Source of the DNA: Streptomyces sp. Edi2
GTDB taxonomy: Bacteria; Actinomycetota; Actinomycetes; Streptomycetales; Streptomycetaceae
Length of the DNA stretch: 64,000 nucleotides
NCBI RefSeq assembly: GCF_040253635.1
Contig: NZ_JBEJGX010000003.1
Span: forward strand, 930,001-994,000
Direction: 5' to 3'
Each line of letters opens with the position of its first letter. The stretch's first letter is position 1. The notes under the pieces are model-generated. The model was not told the DNA's origin and did no database searches. It saw only the letters and a list, made by a program, of their open reading frames with translations. Below, one piece after another: positions 1-8,613 of the stretch. A program made the position numbers and the translations under genes.

Positions 1-1
1 C

Positions 2-871
2 CTGGCCTGGCTCGATGATCACCGTGAGCACTTCCGGCTGACCCCCGACGACTTCGCCACCAACGGCGCGGTCGTCGAACGGCTCAAGCCCATCGGGGAG
101 CTGGCGCTCAATATGCAGGTGCTGTTCCGGGAGGGCGTGGCCGGCTCCCGGCAGAAGGAGCGGGCCGGGAAGCTGCTGGACTTCGCCTGGCGGGAGCTGC
201 TGGACGGCGGCAACGTGCTGGCCCGGCTGCAGCACGACGAGCCGCTGTCCCCCGTGCCCCTGGAGGTCTATGCGACCTTCCACGAGCTCGGCCACCGCCA
301 CCCGGGGCTGGAGGCCGCGCTGGAGATCTGCCGGCGCACCACCACCTGGACGGCGCTGGAGATGATGCCCAACCGGCGGCTCGGCGTGCTCAACGCGGAG
401 CGCAAGCTCGGCCTTTCGCCCAGCAGCGACTTCGACCAGGCCGTGGACCGCACCTGGCTGGGGCAGCTGCCCGAGCCGTGGACGGTGCAGCTGCACATCG
501 CCTACGACCTCACCCACACCGTCTTCCACCTCACCAACTGGGGCGAGGCACCCGAGCGCATCCCGCCGGCCATCGCCGACTACCTCACGCGGTATCTGCC
601 CGCCTGGATGGAGGACTGGGCGGACCTCGAACACTGGGATCTGCTCGGCGAACTCCTCGTCGTCGACGCCTGCCTGCCGCGGCCCACCCTGGACGCAAAG
701 CTGTGGGCGCGGTACGCCGCCGCCCAGTCGCCCACCGGCGCGATGCCCATCCAGCGCCGGATGCCGGAGGGTGACGCGGCGCGGGTCTTCGACCTCGTCC
801 ACCACCCCACCCTGGTCGCCGCGTTCGCCTCCGCGATGGCCACCTCCCGGGCCCTGTCCCCCGTCGGATGA
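2..871 (+). CDS. DUF6895-like hypothetical protein (5' end outside window)
   Basis: The open frame runs in from the left edge without a start, so the N-terminus is missing. About 289 residues are visible. The product is soluble, with no signal peptide or membrane segment, and is rich in W, L and E. Its late blocks (AYDLTHTVFHLTNWGE, WADLEHWDLLGELLVVDACL) resemble an actinobacterial family that I recognise as DUF6895, found near specialised-metabolite genes and of no established function. The stop overlaps the start of the next gene by 4 bp (ATGA), so the two are probably co-translated. The family name is from memory; the coding call is firm. Confidence 0.8.
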   Translation: MAWLDDHREHFRLTPDDFATNGAVVERLKPIGELALNMQVLFREGVAGSRQKERAGKLLDFAWRELLDGGNVLARLQHDEPLSPVPLEVYATFHELGHRHPGLEAALEICRRTTTWTALEMMPNRRLGVLNAERKLGLSPSSDFDQAVDRTWLGQLPEPWTVQLHIAYDLTHTVFHLTNWGEAPERIPPAIADYLTRYLPAWMEDWADLEHWDLLGELLVVDACLPRPTLDAKLWARYAAAQSPTGAMPIQRRMPEGDAARVFDLVHHPTLVAAFASAMATSRALSPVG

Positions 872-1908
872 CGACCGAAAGCCCCGGCCCCGCGCTCGGT
901 GACCGCCTCGCGGACGCGGTCACCGAGATCGACGCGCCGGACGTCGTGCTGGCGGTCACCCGCAACGGCCGCCGGACCGTGGTGACCGGCGGCTCGGCGC
1001 TGGCCCCACCCACCCCCCGCCATGCGCTGCGCTACGAACTGGGCTCGCTGTCCAAGACCTTCACCGTGCTGCTGCTCGCCGAACTGGCCAGGGACGGGGT
1101 GCTGGCCCTGGACGACCGGCTCGTCGACCGTCTGCCCGAGCTGCCGCACCCGCACCCGCACTCGCGCCGGATCACCCTGTGGCATCTGGCCACCCACACC
1201 TCCGGGCTGCCACGGATCCCCACGGACCTGATCGCCGGCGCGCTGGTGCACCCGTACGCCAACGGCTACGCCCGGTACGACGCCGAGCGGCTGCTGCGCA
1301 CCTTCGCCCGCACCCGGCCGCGGCACCGTCCCGGCACCCGCTGGCGGTACTCCAACTTCGGGCTGGCGCTGCTCGGCCCGGCCATGGCCGGTGCCGCCGG
1401 CGCCGGTTACCCCGCCCTGCTCACCGACCGGGTGCTGCGCCCCCTCGGGCTGACGGACACCACGCTGGGCCCCGGCACCACCGGCACCGACGCCATCGGC
1501 CACCGCACGAACGGGGTGACGCCGGTGGGCAGCGCCGACATGGGCGCCTTCGTCGCTGCCGGGTCGGTCCGGGCCACCCCCGATGACCTGCTCACCTACC
1601 TCGAAGCGCACCTCTCCCCCGACGGCACGCCGCTGGCCGGTCCGCTGCGCGACGTCCAGGTGCCGCTGCTGCGCCGCGGCCGGCGCAAGCGCCACACCCA
1701 CACCCTGACGTGGTATCAGCACCCGTCTCCGCTAGGTCCGTTGCTCTTCCACGTCGGGGCGACCTTCGGCCAGCAGGCGTTCCTGGGCTATCACCCGGCG
1801 TCGCGCACCGGGCTGGTCGCGCTGGCCACCCGCCGCGGCCGCACGTGCCGGATGGTCAGTACGGCCTACGAGCTGCTGTACGCCCTGGCCGGCGATCCCT
1901 CCGCCTGA
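868..1908 (+). CDS. Serine hydrolase, beta-lactamase class C / penicillin-binding family
   Basis: This 346-residue protein belongs to the class C beta-lactamase / DD-peptidase / esterase superfamily. The catalytic SxxK is at S60-K63 (GSLSKTF), the tyrosine motif YSN at 161-163 and the third element HVG at 295-297. A typical HTSGLPRIP block follows the second helix. There is no signal peptide, so it is more likely a cytoplasmic esterase or peptidase-like enzyme than a secreted beta-lactamase. It starts inside the stop of the preceding gene (ATGA overlap), which suggests the pair works together. The substrate cannot be read from the sequence. Confidence 0.9.
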   Translation: MTTESPGPALGDRLADAVTEIDAPDVVLAVTRNGRRTVVTGGSALAPPTPRHALRYELGSLSKTFTVLLLAELARDGVLALDDRLVDRLPELPHPHPHSRRITLWHLATHTSGLPRIPTDLIAGALVHPYANGYARYDAERLLRTFARTRPRHRPGTRWRYSNFGLALLGPAMAGAAGAGYPALLTDRVLRPLGLTDTTLGPGTTGTDAIGHRTNGVTPVGSADMGAFVAAGSVRATPDDLLTYLEAHLSPDGTPLAGPLRDVQVPLLRRGRRKRHTHTLTWYQHPSPLGPLLFHVGATFGQQAFLGYHPASRTGLVALATRRGRTCRMVSTAYELLYALAGDPSA

Positions 1909-1933
1909 AGCAGGCGGTGAGGGCCGCCCCCGG

Positions 1934-3964
1934 TCACAGCTCGCCCGCCAGGATCCGGGCCAGCGAGGCCTGGGGCCGCTCCTCGCTGGCCCGGTGGAAG
2001 AGGTCCGCGTACGCCTCGTCGCCGATCGCCGCGCGGGCCCGCCGCTCGCACTCCTCGCGTACCGCGCGCAGCTCGGGCGTGCCGCGCTGTGGATGCCCCA
2101 CGGTCCGCCAGAGGGCCTGGCCGCTGCCGTAGACGCGGGCGGCGGCCGCGCCGTGGCCCTGGGCCGCCACCGCGGCCGCGAGCAGGTCCAGGCCGAGCGC
2201 GATACCGAACTTGTCGCCGATGCCCGCTTTGGCCGCGAGCATCGCCCTGGCGTGGTCCGCCGATTCCGCCGGCCGGCCCTGGAACAGCGAGATCAGCGAG
2301 AGCTGGTAGTCGATATAGGACCGGGTCCAGTATTCGCCGCGCTGCACACACCCGCGGCGCAGCGCGCTCGCCGTGGCACGGGCCTCGGTGAGCTTGCCCA
2401 GGCCGGTCAGCGCGAAGAGCTGTACGAGGTGGCAGCGCAGCCGTCCGGGAGAGTCGAAGGGGGTGCGCCGCGCGGGGGCGAGCGCCTGTTCCGCGACGGT
2501 GTGCGCGGACCTCGGGCGGCCCGCCATCAGGTGGGTGAGGCCGGTGAGATAGCCCGCCTGGAGCTGCGCCTCCGCATCGTCACCGGCCCGTGCCGCGCGG
2601 GCGCACTCCAGGCCCAGGTCGTCGGCGAGCGTCAGATCGCCCTGCAGCAGTACGGCCACGCCGAGCGCCCACAGGGCCCGGGTGCGTGCCGGGCCCGGCT
2701 TCTGGTGGGCGGCCAGGGCGCGGGCCGTATAGTCCCTGGCCTCGTGGAGATGGCCGCAGCAGCTCCAGAAGAAGCCGATCGACGCGCCGAGGTCCTGGGC
2801 CCGTTCCGGGTCGGTGGCCAGGAGGTGGTCCAGTGCGGCGCACAGGTCGATGTGGGCCTCGGCGACCCTGCCGTACCAGCCGACCTGTTCGGGGCCCAGC
2901 CAGCCGCGTTCGGCGCGGCGGCCGAAGGAGGCGAAGTGCGCGGCGTGCCGGTCCGCCAGCGCCGTTGTCTCGTCCAGTTCGGCCAGCCACATCCGGCCGT
3001 ACTCGCGCAGCGTGTCGAGCATGCGGTAGCGCGGGCCCTCGCGGGTGAGCACCGACTTGGCGGCCAGCGCGTCCAGGGTGGTGCGCACCTGTGCGGCGGT
3101 GAGCGGTCCGCCGGCGCACACGGCGCTCGCGGACTCCTCGTCGAAGGTGCCGCGGAAGACGGACAGCCGGGCCCACAGCAGCCGTTCCAGCGGGGCACAC
3201 AGTTCATGGCTCCAGCCGATGGCGCAACGCAGCGTCCGGTGCCGTGGCAGCCGTACCGGTCCGTCGCCGTCGAGGGTGTCGAGGCGGGAGGCGAGCCGGT
3301 CGGCGATCTGCTCGACGGAGCTGTCCGCCAACTGGGCGCCGGCCAGCTCCAGGGCCAGCGGGATGCCTTCGAGGCGGCGGCAGATGACGGCCGCCGCCGT
3401 CGCCTGCGGTGGTGCGGTGAGCCGCAGGCCGGGGGCCGCGGCCGTGGCGCGTGCGGTGAACAGGGCCAGCGCGTCGTTGTCGCCGGTGCAGGGCAGCGGA
3501 CCGATCTCGGTGGTCCATTCGCCGACGAGGCCCAGCGGCTGCCGGCTGGTGACCAGCACGGTCACGCCGGGGGCGGCGGTCAGCAGGTCTGCGAGCAGGT
3601 CACGGCAGGCGGCGACGAGGTGTTCGCAGGAGTCCAGCACCAGCAGCAGCCGTTTGCCGGCGAGCCCTTCGCACAGCACCGCCACCGGCGTCCGTGCCGT
3701 GTGGTCGGCCAGCCCGACGGCATCGCAGACGCTCGCCACCAGCCGCCCCGGGCCGCGCAGGGGCCACAGATCCGCCCAGCAGACGCCGTCGGGAAACCGC
3801 GCCGCCGCCGCGCGCGCGGCCCGCATCGCGATCCGGGTCTTGCCCACACCGCCGGGGCCGGTCAGGGTGATCAGCCGGTGTTGGGTCAACTCGTCGTCGA
3901 TCCTGCGCAGTTCGGCTCGTCGGCCGATGAAGCTGGTCGGCTCCTCGGGAATGTTGCTCGCCAC
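1934..3964 (-). CDS. NB-ARC/AfsR-like ATPase without DNA-binding domain
   Basis: This 676-residue STAND-type ATPase starts at a GTG. Near the N-terminus are a typical FIGR block and Walker A GPGGVGKT (36-43), followed by the Walker B strand LLLVLDSCEH. The C-terminal half is alpha-helical and TPR-like. In many Streptomyces relatives this ATPase is fused to a SARP or LuxR DNA-binding domain; neither end has one here. It may be a signalling ATPase that acts on a partner, or a remnant regulator. It converges with the serine hydrolase, with 25 bp between them. No good ribosome-binding site precedes the GTG, so the start is the least certain part. Confidence 0.85.
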   Translation of the reverse strand: MASNIPEEPTSFIGRRAELRRIDDELTQHRLITLTGPGGVGKTRIAMRAARAAAARFPDGVCWADLWPLRGPGRLVASVCDAVGLADHTARTPVAVLCEGLAGKRLLLVLDSCEHLVAACRDLLADLLTAAPGVTVLVTSRQPLGLVGEWTTEIGPLPCTGDNDALALFTARATAAAPGLRLTAPPQATAAAVICRRLEGIPLALELAGAQLADSSVEQIADRLASRLDTLDGDGPVRLPRHRTLRCAIGWSHELCAPLERLLWARLSVFRGTFDEESASAVCAGGPLTAAQVRTTLDALAAKSVLTREGPRYRMLDTLREYGRMWLAELDETTALADRHAAHFASFGRRAERGWLGPEQVGWYGRVAEAHIDLCAALDHLLATDPERAQDLGASIGFFWSCCGHLHEARDYTARALAAHQKPGPARTRALWALGVAVLLQGDLTLADDLGLECARAARAGDDAEAQLQAGYLTGLTHLMAGRPRSAHTVAEQALAPARRTPFDSPGRLRCHLVQLFALTGLGKLTEARATASALRRGCVQRGEYWTRSYIDYQLSLISLFQGRPAESADHARAMLAAKAGIGDKFGIALGLDLLAAAVAAQGHGAAAARVYGSGQALWRTVGHPQRGTPELRAVREECERRARAAIGDEAYADLFHRASEERPQASLARILAGEL

Positions 3965-4060
3965 CGGCCCAGTGTGCCCCAGCCGCGGCGCCGGCCGGAG
4001 TCCGCAGCGGCGGGCCGGGGCGCGGGGTTGACGGCCGCGGGCCGGGCAGGGCGGTCCTCG

Positions 4061-5887
4061 TCAGGGCGTGACGACGGGGAAGGTGGGGTTCGGCGTACGC
4101 ACGAGGCCGAGCAGCCGGTCCAGCGCCCCGGTCTCGCCGTGCGGCACGGCGTCGCCGGGACCGCGGCCGGCGAGCAGGTCGAGCAGCTGGGGCTTGGTGA
4201 GGGTGAGTGTGAGGTCCGGGGTGCGTCCGCCGGACCGGGTGGGGGCGCCGGGTGAGCTGAGGTGGGTGAGGGCTCCGTGGGAGAGCGTCAGGTGCCAGGT
4301 CCGGTCCTCTTCGGGGAGGTAGAGGTCGAGGGTGAGCGCGGTGGACCACGCCCGGGGGCCGTCGATGCGGATGGCGAGCGTGTCGAGGAGCTGGTCGACG
4401 GTCAGAGCCAGGGCGATCTCGGGGTCGGCGGTGTCGGGGCGGGCCTCGGCCAGGGTGCCGCGCAGCTCCATGGCACCGGTGAGGTAGAAGTTCCGCCAGG
4501 TGCCGTTCTCGCAGCCGTGGCCGAGCCGTTCGTACACCAGGGCCAGTTCCCGCCGGGCGCGGAGGTTGTGGGGGGCCGCGAAGACCGCGTGGTTGAGCAG
4601 CGTGGCCGCGAACCGCAGATCGCCGTCGGCGGCGTAGCGCTTGCCCGCGTCCACCGTGGCCTCGACGCCGCCCATGGTCTCGACATAGCGCCTGGACTGC
4701 TCGGCCGGCGGGTGTTCCCACAGGTGGGCGGGGTTGCCGTCGAACCAGCCCAGGTAGCGCTGGTAGATCGCCTTGACGTTGTGGCTGAGCGCGCCGTAGT
4801 AGCCGTGCAGGGCCTGGTCCTGCTCCAGGGCGGGCGGCAGCCGCAGCTCCTCGGCGATCTCAGTGCCGGTGAGCCCTTCGTTGAGCAGCCGCAGGGTCTG
4901 GTCGTGCAGATAGGCGTACAGGTCACGTTGGTGGGCCAGCAGGGTCTTGACGCGGTCCTTGCCCCAGGTGGGCCAGTGGTGGGAGGCGAAGGCGACCTCC
5001 GCCTCGTCGCCGAAGAGGGCCAGCGCCTCGCCCAGGTAGCGGGACCAGGCCCGGGCGTCACGGACGGCGCCGCCCCGCAGCGGCAGGACGCTGTGCAGGG
5101 TGTGGGTGGCGTTCTCGGCCAGGCACAGGGCCTCGTGCGCCGGGAGGCAGAGGTTCATCTCGGCGGGTGCCTCGGTGCCCGGGGTGAGCTGGAAGACGAT
5201 GCGTACGCCGTCGACGATCTCCTCCTGGCCGGTGCGGGTGATGTCCACGGTCGGCGGGATGAGCGTCATGGTGCCGGTGGAGCGGGTGGTGCCCAGACCG
5301 CAGCCGATCTGGCCGTCGGGGCCCTTGGGGAGCCGTGTTCCGTACATGTAGACGGAACGGCGGGTCATGGCCGTACCCGCGTAGGCGTCCTCGCGGACCG
5401 CGTGCCGGAGGAAGCCCGCCGGGGCGAGCACCGGGACGGGGTGGTGGTCGTGCGGCAGGACGCCCCGCCCGCCGCCGAAGTGCTCCGCGTGCGAGTGGGT
5501 GTAGATCAGGCCGGTGACCGGCCGGTCGCCGCGGTACTTGCGGTAGAGCTCCAGGGCCGCGGCGGCGGTCTCGACGGAGACCAGCGGATCGATGACGACG
5601 ACCCCGTGGTCGCCCTCGACCAGCGTCATATTGGACAGGTCCAGGCCGCGGGCCTGGTAGATGCCCTCGGTGACCTCGTACAGGCCCTGCCGGCTCACCA
5701 GCCGGCCCTGCCGCCACAGGCCCTCGTCCGCGGTCTCGGGGCAGTTCCCGGCCAGGAACCCGTAGGCCTCTGCGTCCCAGATCACCGTGCCGTCGTCCGC
5801 GGTGACCTGGGGCGGGTCGAGCGCGGCGATGAAGCCACGGTCGGCGTCGGCGAAGTCCTGGTGGTCATCCACGGGTGCAGCGGTCAC
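4061..5887 (-). CDS. Alkyl/aryl sulfatase, metallo-beta-lactamase fold (SdsA1/BDS1 type)
   Basis: About 608 residues from the chosen GTG at 5887, which has a good GGAGAGGGAG site upstream; the open frame extends a further 38 codons. The zinc-binding signature THSHAEHFGG lies at about 130-139, as in alkyl sulfatases that hydrolyse SDS-like sulfate esters. The middle has the helical dimerisation domain (LGWFDGNPAHLWEHP) and the C-terminus an SCP2-like lipid-binding domain (LTLTLTKPQLLDLLAGRG). No clear secretion signal is seen. A likely role is sulfate scavenging or detoxification of sulfated surfactants. Confidence 0.92.
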   Translation of the reverse strand: MTAAPVDDHQDFADADRGFIAALDPPQVTADDGTVIWDAEAYGFLAGNCPETADEGLWRQGRLVSRQGLYEVTEGIYQARGLDLSNMTLVEGDHGVVVIDPLVSVETAAAALELYRKYRGDRPVTGLIYTHSHAEHFGGGRGVLPHDHHPVPVLAPAGFLRHAVREDAYAGTAMTRRSVYMYGTRLPKGPDGQIGCGLGTTRSTGTMTLIPPTVDITRTGQEEIVDGVRIVFQLTPGTEAPAEMNLCLPAHEALCLAENATHTLHSVLPLRGGAVRDARAWSRYLGEALALFGDEAEVAFASHHWPTWGKDRVKTLLAHQRDLYAYLHDQTLRLLNEGLTGTEIAEELRLPPALEQDQALHGYYGALSHNVKAIYQRYLGWFDGNPAHLWEHPPAEQSRRYVETMGGVEATVDAGKRYAADGDLRFAATLLNHAVFAAPHNLRARRELALVYERLGHGCENGTWRNFYLTGAMELRGTLAEARPDTADPEIALALTVDQLLDTLAIRIDGPRAWSTALTLDLYLPEEDRTWHLTLSHGALTHLSSPGAPTRSGGRTPDLTLTLTKPQLLDLLAGRGPGDAVPHGETGALDRLLGLVRTPNPTFPVVTP

Positions 5888-5948
5888 GGAACGCTCCCTC
5901 TCCGGGGCGGCGGGCCACATTCGGCGGACCCATGCAACCGATTTAACC

Positions 5949-5964
5949 GAATTTGCCGGGTTAT
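5949..5964 (-). promoter_or_regulatory. Candidate shared upstream element, copy 1
   Basis: On the minus strand ACCCGGCAAATTC lies about 60 bp upstream of the alkyl sulfatase start. A near-identical copy (ACCCGGCAAAATTC) lies upstream of the SPW-repeat gene at 6626-6640. Both precede leftward genes, so a common regulator or sigma factor is possible. This is only a repeated-word observation. Confidence 0.3.
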
Positions 5965-6079
5965 CGCATGTGTGCAGGGATCCCTCCCCGGCGGGGTGCA
6001 CAGGGCACGGCCGCCGACCGGCTCACCCCTGCGGGGGGCCTGCGGTCGGCGGCTGTCGCCTGCCCTCGGGGAGGGCGCG

Positions 6080-6520
6080 TCACGTGCCGCGGCGGCTCTT
6101 GGACGCTGCGGCGACACACATGGCACCCAGCAGGAACGTCAGGGCGCCGATGACGACGTTGTTCCAGATGACACCGGCGTCCGGGCCGCTGCCGACTATC
6201 CAGGGCGAGATGATCATCCACACGCCGATCGCGCACATCGCGCCGCTCAGGCCGTACATCCGCTCAGGGGTCACGGTGAAGCCGACCGCCAGGAGGGCGA
6301 TCGCGATACCGAGGATGAGGTTGTGCGTCACGAGCGCCGGCTGTGCGGCGGTGAAGTGGAGGATCCACGGCGAGACGGCGCAGTACAGACCGACCAGCAA
6401 CACCGGCCCGTCGACGAGTACCACGTCACGCCCGCCGAGCACCCGCTCGTACCGAGCCTGCATCTCAGAAGCATCGGGGTGACCTGCGAGATCTCCCCTG
6501 TGGTGTGAGACGTCGGCCAT
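6080..6520 (-). CDS. SPW-repeat membrane protein
   Basis: A 146-residue protein with four hydrophobic segments arranged as two SPW repeats. The signatures are SPWILHF in the first half and SPWIVG in the second, each followed by a long hydrophobic helix with the typical asparagine (THNLILG, WNNVVIG). Proteins of the SPW-repeat family are small integral membrane proteins of unknown function. The start at 6520 gives a short hydrophilic N-terminus before the first helix. It is transcribed leftward with its own upstream region. Confidence 0.9.
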   Translation of the reverse strand: MADVSHHRGDLAGHPDASEMQARYERVLGGRDVVLVDGPVLLVGLYCAVSPWILHFTAAQPALVTHNLILGIAIALLAVGFTVTPERMYGLSGAMCAIGVWMIISPWIVGSGPDAGVIWNNVVIGALTFLLGAMCVAAASKSRRGT

Positions 6521-6625
6521 GCGACTCGCCTCCTTCGCTAGCGGTCTGGCCGTTCAGCGTGGCATCGAGCCGCGCACTTTTATTCTGCGCTTATGTCGCC
6601 TTTATGTGTAGATGAAGTGCCAAGT

Positions 6626-6640
6626 GAATTTTGCCGGGTA
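6626..6640 (-). promoter_or_regulatory. Candidate shared upstream element, copy 2
   Basis: Second copy of the ACCCGGCAAAATTC-like word, about 106 bp upstream of the SPW-repeat gene. See the copy at 5949-5964 before the alkyl sulfatase gene. Confidence 0.3.
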
Positions 6641-6655
6641 GTGGCCGTACCGCCC

Positions 6656-7228
6656 TCACCTGCGGTCCGGCGCCCGCCCCAGGCCCAGATTCCAGCGCCC
6701 GCCGCGGCCGCTCAGCTCGGTCACGGTCAGCGGCGGCACATCCAGCCGCCAGAACGCCTCCACGGGAACCCCGAGCGCGCAGACCGCCGCCGCCCGGACG
6801 ACATCCGGCTCGACCACGGCCAGCACCCGGCCCGCCTCCAGGGCCATCCGCGCCAGCCAGGCCTCGATCCGGTCACAGAGCTGCCGCAGGGACTCCCCGC
6901 CGTGCCCCGTGAAGTCCGGGTCCGAGAGCCAGGCGGACACCGCGAGCGGTTCGGCGTCGGCGACCTCCGCAAGGGTGCGGCCGCGCCAGCCGCCCATCGC
7001 GCAGCCCGCCAGCTCCGGCGCGGGACGGGCCGGCAGTCCGAGCTCCCCGGCCGTGCTCCGGCACCGGGCGGAGGGCGAGACAAAGGTCCGGGAGGCGGCC
7101 GGAAGCGCCCCGGCCGCCCCCCGGGCACGGCGCAGACCGGCCTCGCTCAGCGGGCCGTCGTCGTCGAAACGCACCTCGCGCTGGGCATCGCCCGCAGCCG
7201 GTGAGACCAACATCACCCGAGTTGTCAT
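6656..7228 (-). CDS. Histidine-phosphatase-fold protein lacking catalytic histidines
   Basis: A 190-residue protein of the histidine phosphatase (phosphoglycerate mutase-like, CobC-like) fold. The N-terminal strand is MLVSPAAGD where active members have an LIRHGET-type RHG motif. The later block is LAVVEPDVVRAA where the second catalytic histidine (SHGG or THGG) should be. The interior still looks like the family (GPLSEAGLRRAR, GWRGRTLAEV, GGESLRQLCDRIEAWL). Both catalytic histidines therefore appear lost and the protein is probably a pseudophosphatase. It is divergent from the cobalt transporter genes, which suggests a cobalamin-related binding role. RBS GAGAGAAGAGG precedes the ATG. Confidence 0.8.
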   Translation of the reverse strand: MTTRVMLVSPAAGDAQREVRFDDDGPLSEAGLRRARGAAGALPAASRTFVSPSARCRSTAGELGLPARPAPELAGCAMGGWRGRTLAEVADAEPLAVSAWLSDPDFTGHGGESLRQLCDRIEAWLARMALEAGRVLAVVEPDVVRAAAVCALGVPVEAFWRLDVPPLTVTELSGRGGRWNLGLGRAPDRR

Positions 7229-7344
7229 GCCCTCTTCTCTCGCTGTTCACCGGCACCGGCAACGCCGTACCCGCGCAAGGGAGTTGTCCGGCCCGCGCGC
7301 CTTTCCCCACACCTCTCCGCCCCCTACGCGGCCTTGGCCCGGGG

Positions 7345-7500
7345 TCGGGTTCGCGGTACCTTCCCGATGATATTGACGACGACATGACGGAAGCCGGTGG
7401 GATCCCGGCGCGGTCGCGCCACTGTATGTCCGGTTTTTTCCAGCCCAGCAGGGCCGGAACCGGGCAAGCCAGACCCGGCATGTCGTTACGCACTCCCACG
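7345..7500 (+). promoter_or_regulatory. Cobalamin (AdoCbl) riboswitch
   Basis: The leader of cbtB carries the conserved cobalamin riboswitch core: GAAGCCGGTGGGATCCCGGC, then CGCGGTCGCGCCACTGT, and downstream the B12-box-like CAAGCCAGACCCGGCATG, in the right order and spacing. It ends about 40 bp before the cbtB start. Repression of cobalt uptake when coenzyme B12 is plentiful is the expected role. The boundaries are approximate because P1 was not folded. Confidence 0.85.
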
Positions 7501-7537
7501 AACAGGGACGCGAGTTCCCCGCACAGGAGGTTCCGCC

Positions 7538-7756
7538 ATGGCTCAGACCATCGCACCCCCGGCCACCGGCGCCGTCACCCCGGCCCCGCTCCCCCTCAAA
7601 GCCATTGCCCCCTGGGCGCTGTTCTTCGGCGTCCTGATGCTCGTTCTGCTGTACTTCATCGGCGCGGAGCAGGGCGCCACCGCCGTGCTGTCCGGCACGG
7701 AGGTCCACGAGTGGGTCCACGACGGGCGCCACCTCCTCGGCTTCCCCTGCCACTGA
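7538..7756 (+). CDS. cbtB: Cobalt transporter subunit CbtB
   Basis: A 72-residue protein with one membrane helix (ALFFGVLMLVLLYFIGAEQG) and the histidine-bearing C-terminus HEWVHDGRHLLGFPCH, typical of CbtB. CbtB pairs with CbtA in a proposed cobalt uptake system for cobalamin synthesis. The start at 7538 is preceded by CAGGAGG. It is directly downstream of the cobalamin riboswitch and 15 bp before cbtA, so the two form one B12-regulated transcript. Confidence 0.92.
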   Translation: MAQTIAPPATGAVTPAPLPLKAIAPWALFFGVLMLVLLYFIGAEQGATAVLSGTEVHEWVHDGRHLLGFPCH

Positions 7757-7771
7757 TCGGACGGCGCCCCC

Positions 7772-8521
7772 ATGAACTCCGTCACCATCAGAAACCTCCT
7801 GGTGCGCGGGATGCTCGCCGGTCTGGCCGCCGGCCTCCTGGCCCTCGTCGTCGCCTACCTGCTGGGCGAACCGCAGGTGAACTCCGCCATCGCGTTCGAG
7901 GAAGCACACAGCCACGAACACGAGATGGAGGTCGTCAGCCGCGGTGTGCAGTCCACGGCGGGCCTGGCCACCGGCGTGCTCGTCTACGGCGTGGCGCTGG
8001 GCGGCATCGCCGCACTCGCCTTCTGCTTCGCCCTCGGGCGGATCGGCAGGTTCGGTGCCCGCGCCACGGCCGCGCTGCTCTCCGGCGCGGCGCTGCTGGC
8101 CGTCTATCTCGTACCGTTCCTGAAGTACCCGGCCAATCCGCCGTCCGTCGGTGACCCCGACACGATCGGCAAACGCACCGCCCTGTACTTCCTGATGATG
8201 CTGCTCGGCATCCTGCTGGCCGTCGCCGCCACGATCCTCGGCCGGCGGCTGGCTCCGAAGCTGGGCAACTGGTACGCGGCGGTCGCGGCCGGCGCCGCGT
8301 TCGTGGTCGCCATCGGCCTCGCCTATGCGTTCCTGCCGGCCATCAACGAGGTGCCGCACGACTTCTCGGCCACGCTGCTCTGGCAGTTCCGGCTGTCGGC
8401 GATCGCCATTCAACTGGTGCTGTGGACCGCCTTCGGGCTGCTCTTCGGCCACCTCGCGGAGCGGGTCGTGCCGAGCCGGTCCCAGGCCACCGCGGACGTG
8501 GCGGCACCCGCCGTCTCCTGA
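7772..8521 (+). CDS. cbtA: Cobalt transporter CbtA
   Basis: A 249-residue integral membrane protein with five to six hydrophobic segments. After the first helix comes the histidine-rich motif EEAHSHEHEME (around residues 44-54), a likely metal site. This is the CbtA arrangement, and the adjacent cbtB and riboswitch support cobalt import. The gene ends just before a strong hairpin. Confidence 0.92.
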   Translation: MNSVTIRNLLVRGMLAGLAAGLLALVVAYLLGEPQVNSAIAFEEAHSHEHEMEVVSRGVQSTAGLATGVLVYGVALGGIAALAFCFALGRIGRFGARATAALLSGAALLAVYLVPFLKYPANPPSVGDPDTIGKRTALYFLMMLLGILLAVAATILGRRLAPKLGNWYAAVAAGAAFVVAIGLAYAFLPAINEVPHDFSATLLWQFRLSAIAIQLVLWTAFGLLFGHLAERVVPSRSQATADVAAPAVS

Positions 8522-8534
8522 CCCGCCGGTCACC

Positions 8535-8575
8535 GAGGGAGGGCCCGTGACGTCCGGCGTCGCGGGCCCTCCCTC
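8535..8575 (+). terminator. Hairpin terminator after cbtBA
   Basis: A 13-bp perfect stem, GAGGGAGGGCCCG (8535-8547) with CGGGCCCTCCCTC (8563-8575), and a 15-nt loop. It lies between the stop of cbtA and the convergent ribA-like gene, so it may serve both strands. There is no T run, as is common in Streptomyces. Confidence 0.75.
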
Positions 8576-8613
8576 GTGGCATGGGGGCCTCCCCCGGGAC
8601 CTGTCCTGCCGTG

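Noticed and set aside
1994..4255. Long rightward open frame opposite the ATPase gene
   Set aside because: It is antisense to a protein with clear Walker motifs. Its composition (E, Q, A, G, V repeats) is the usual mirror frame of high-G+C coding DNA, with no domain.
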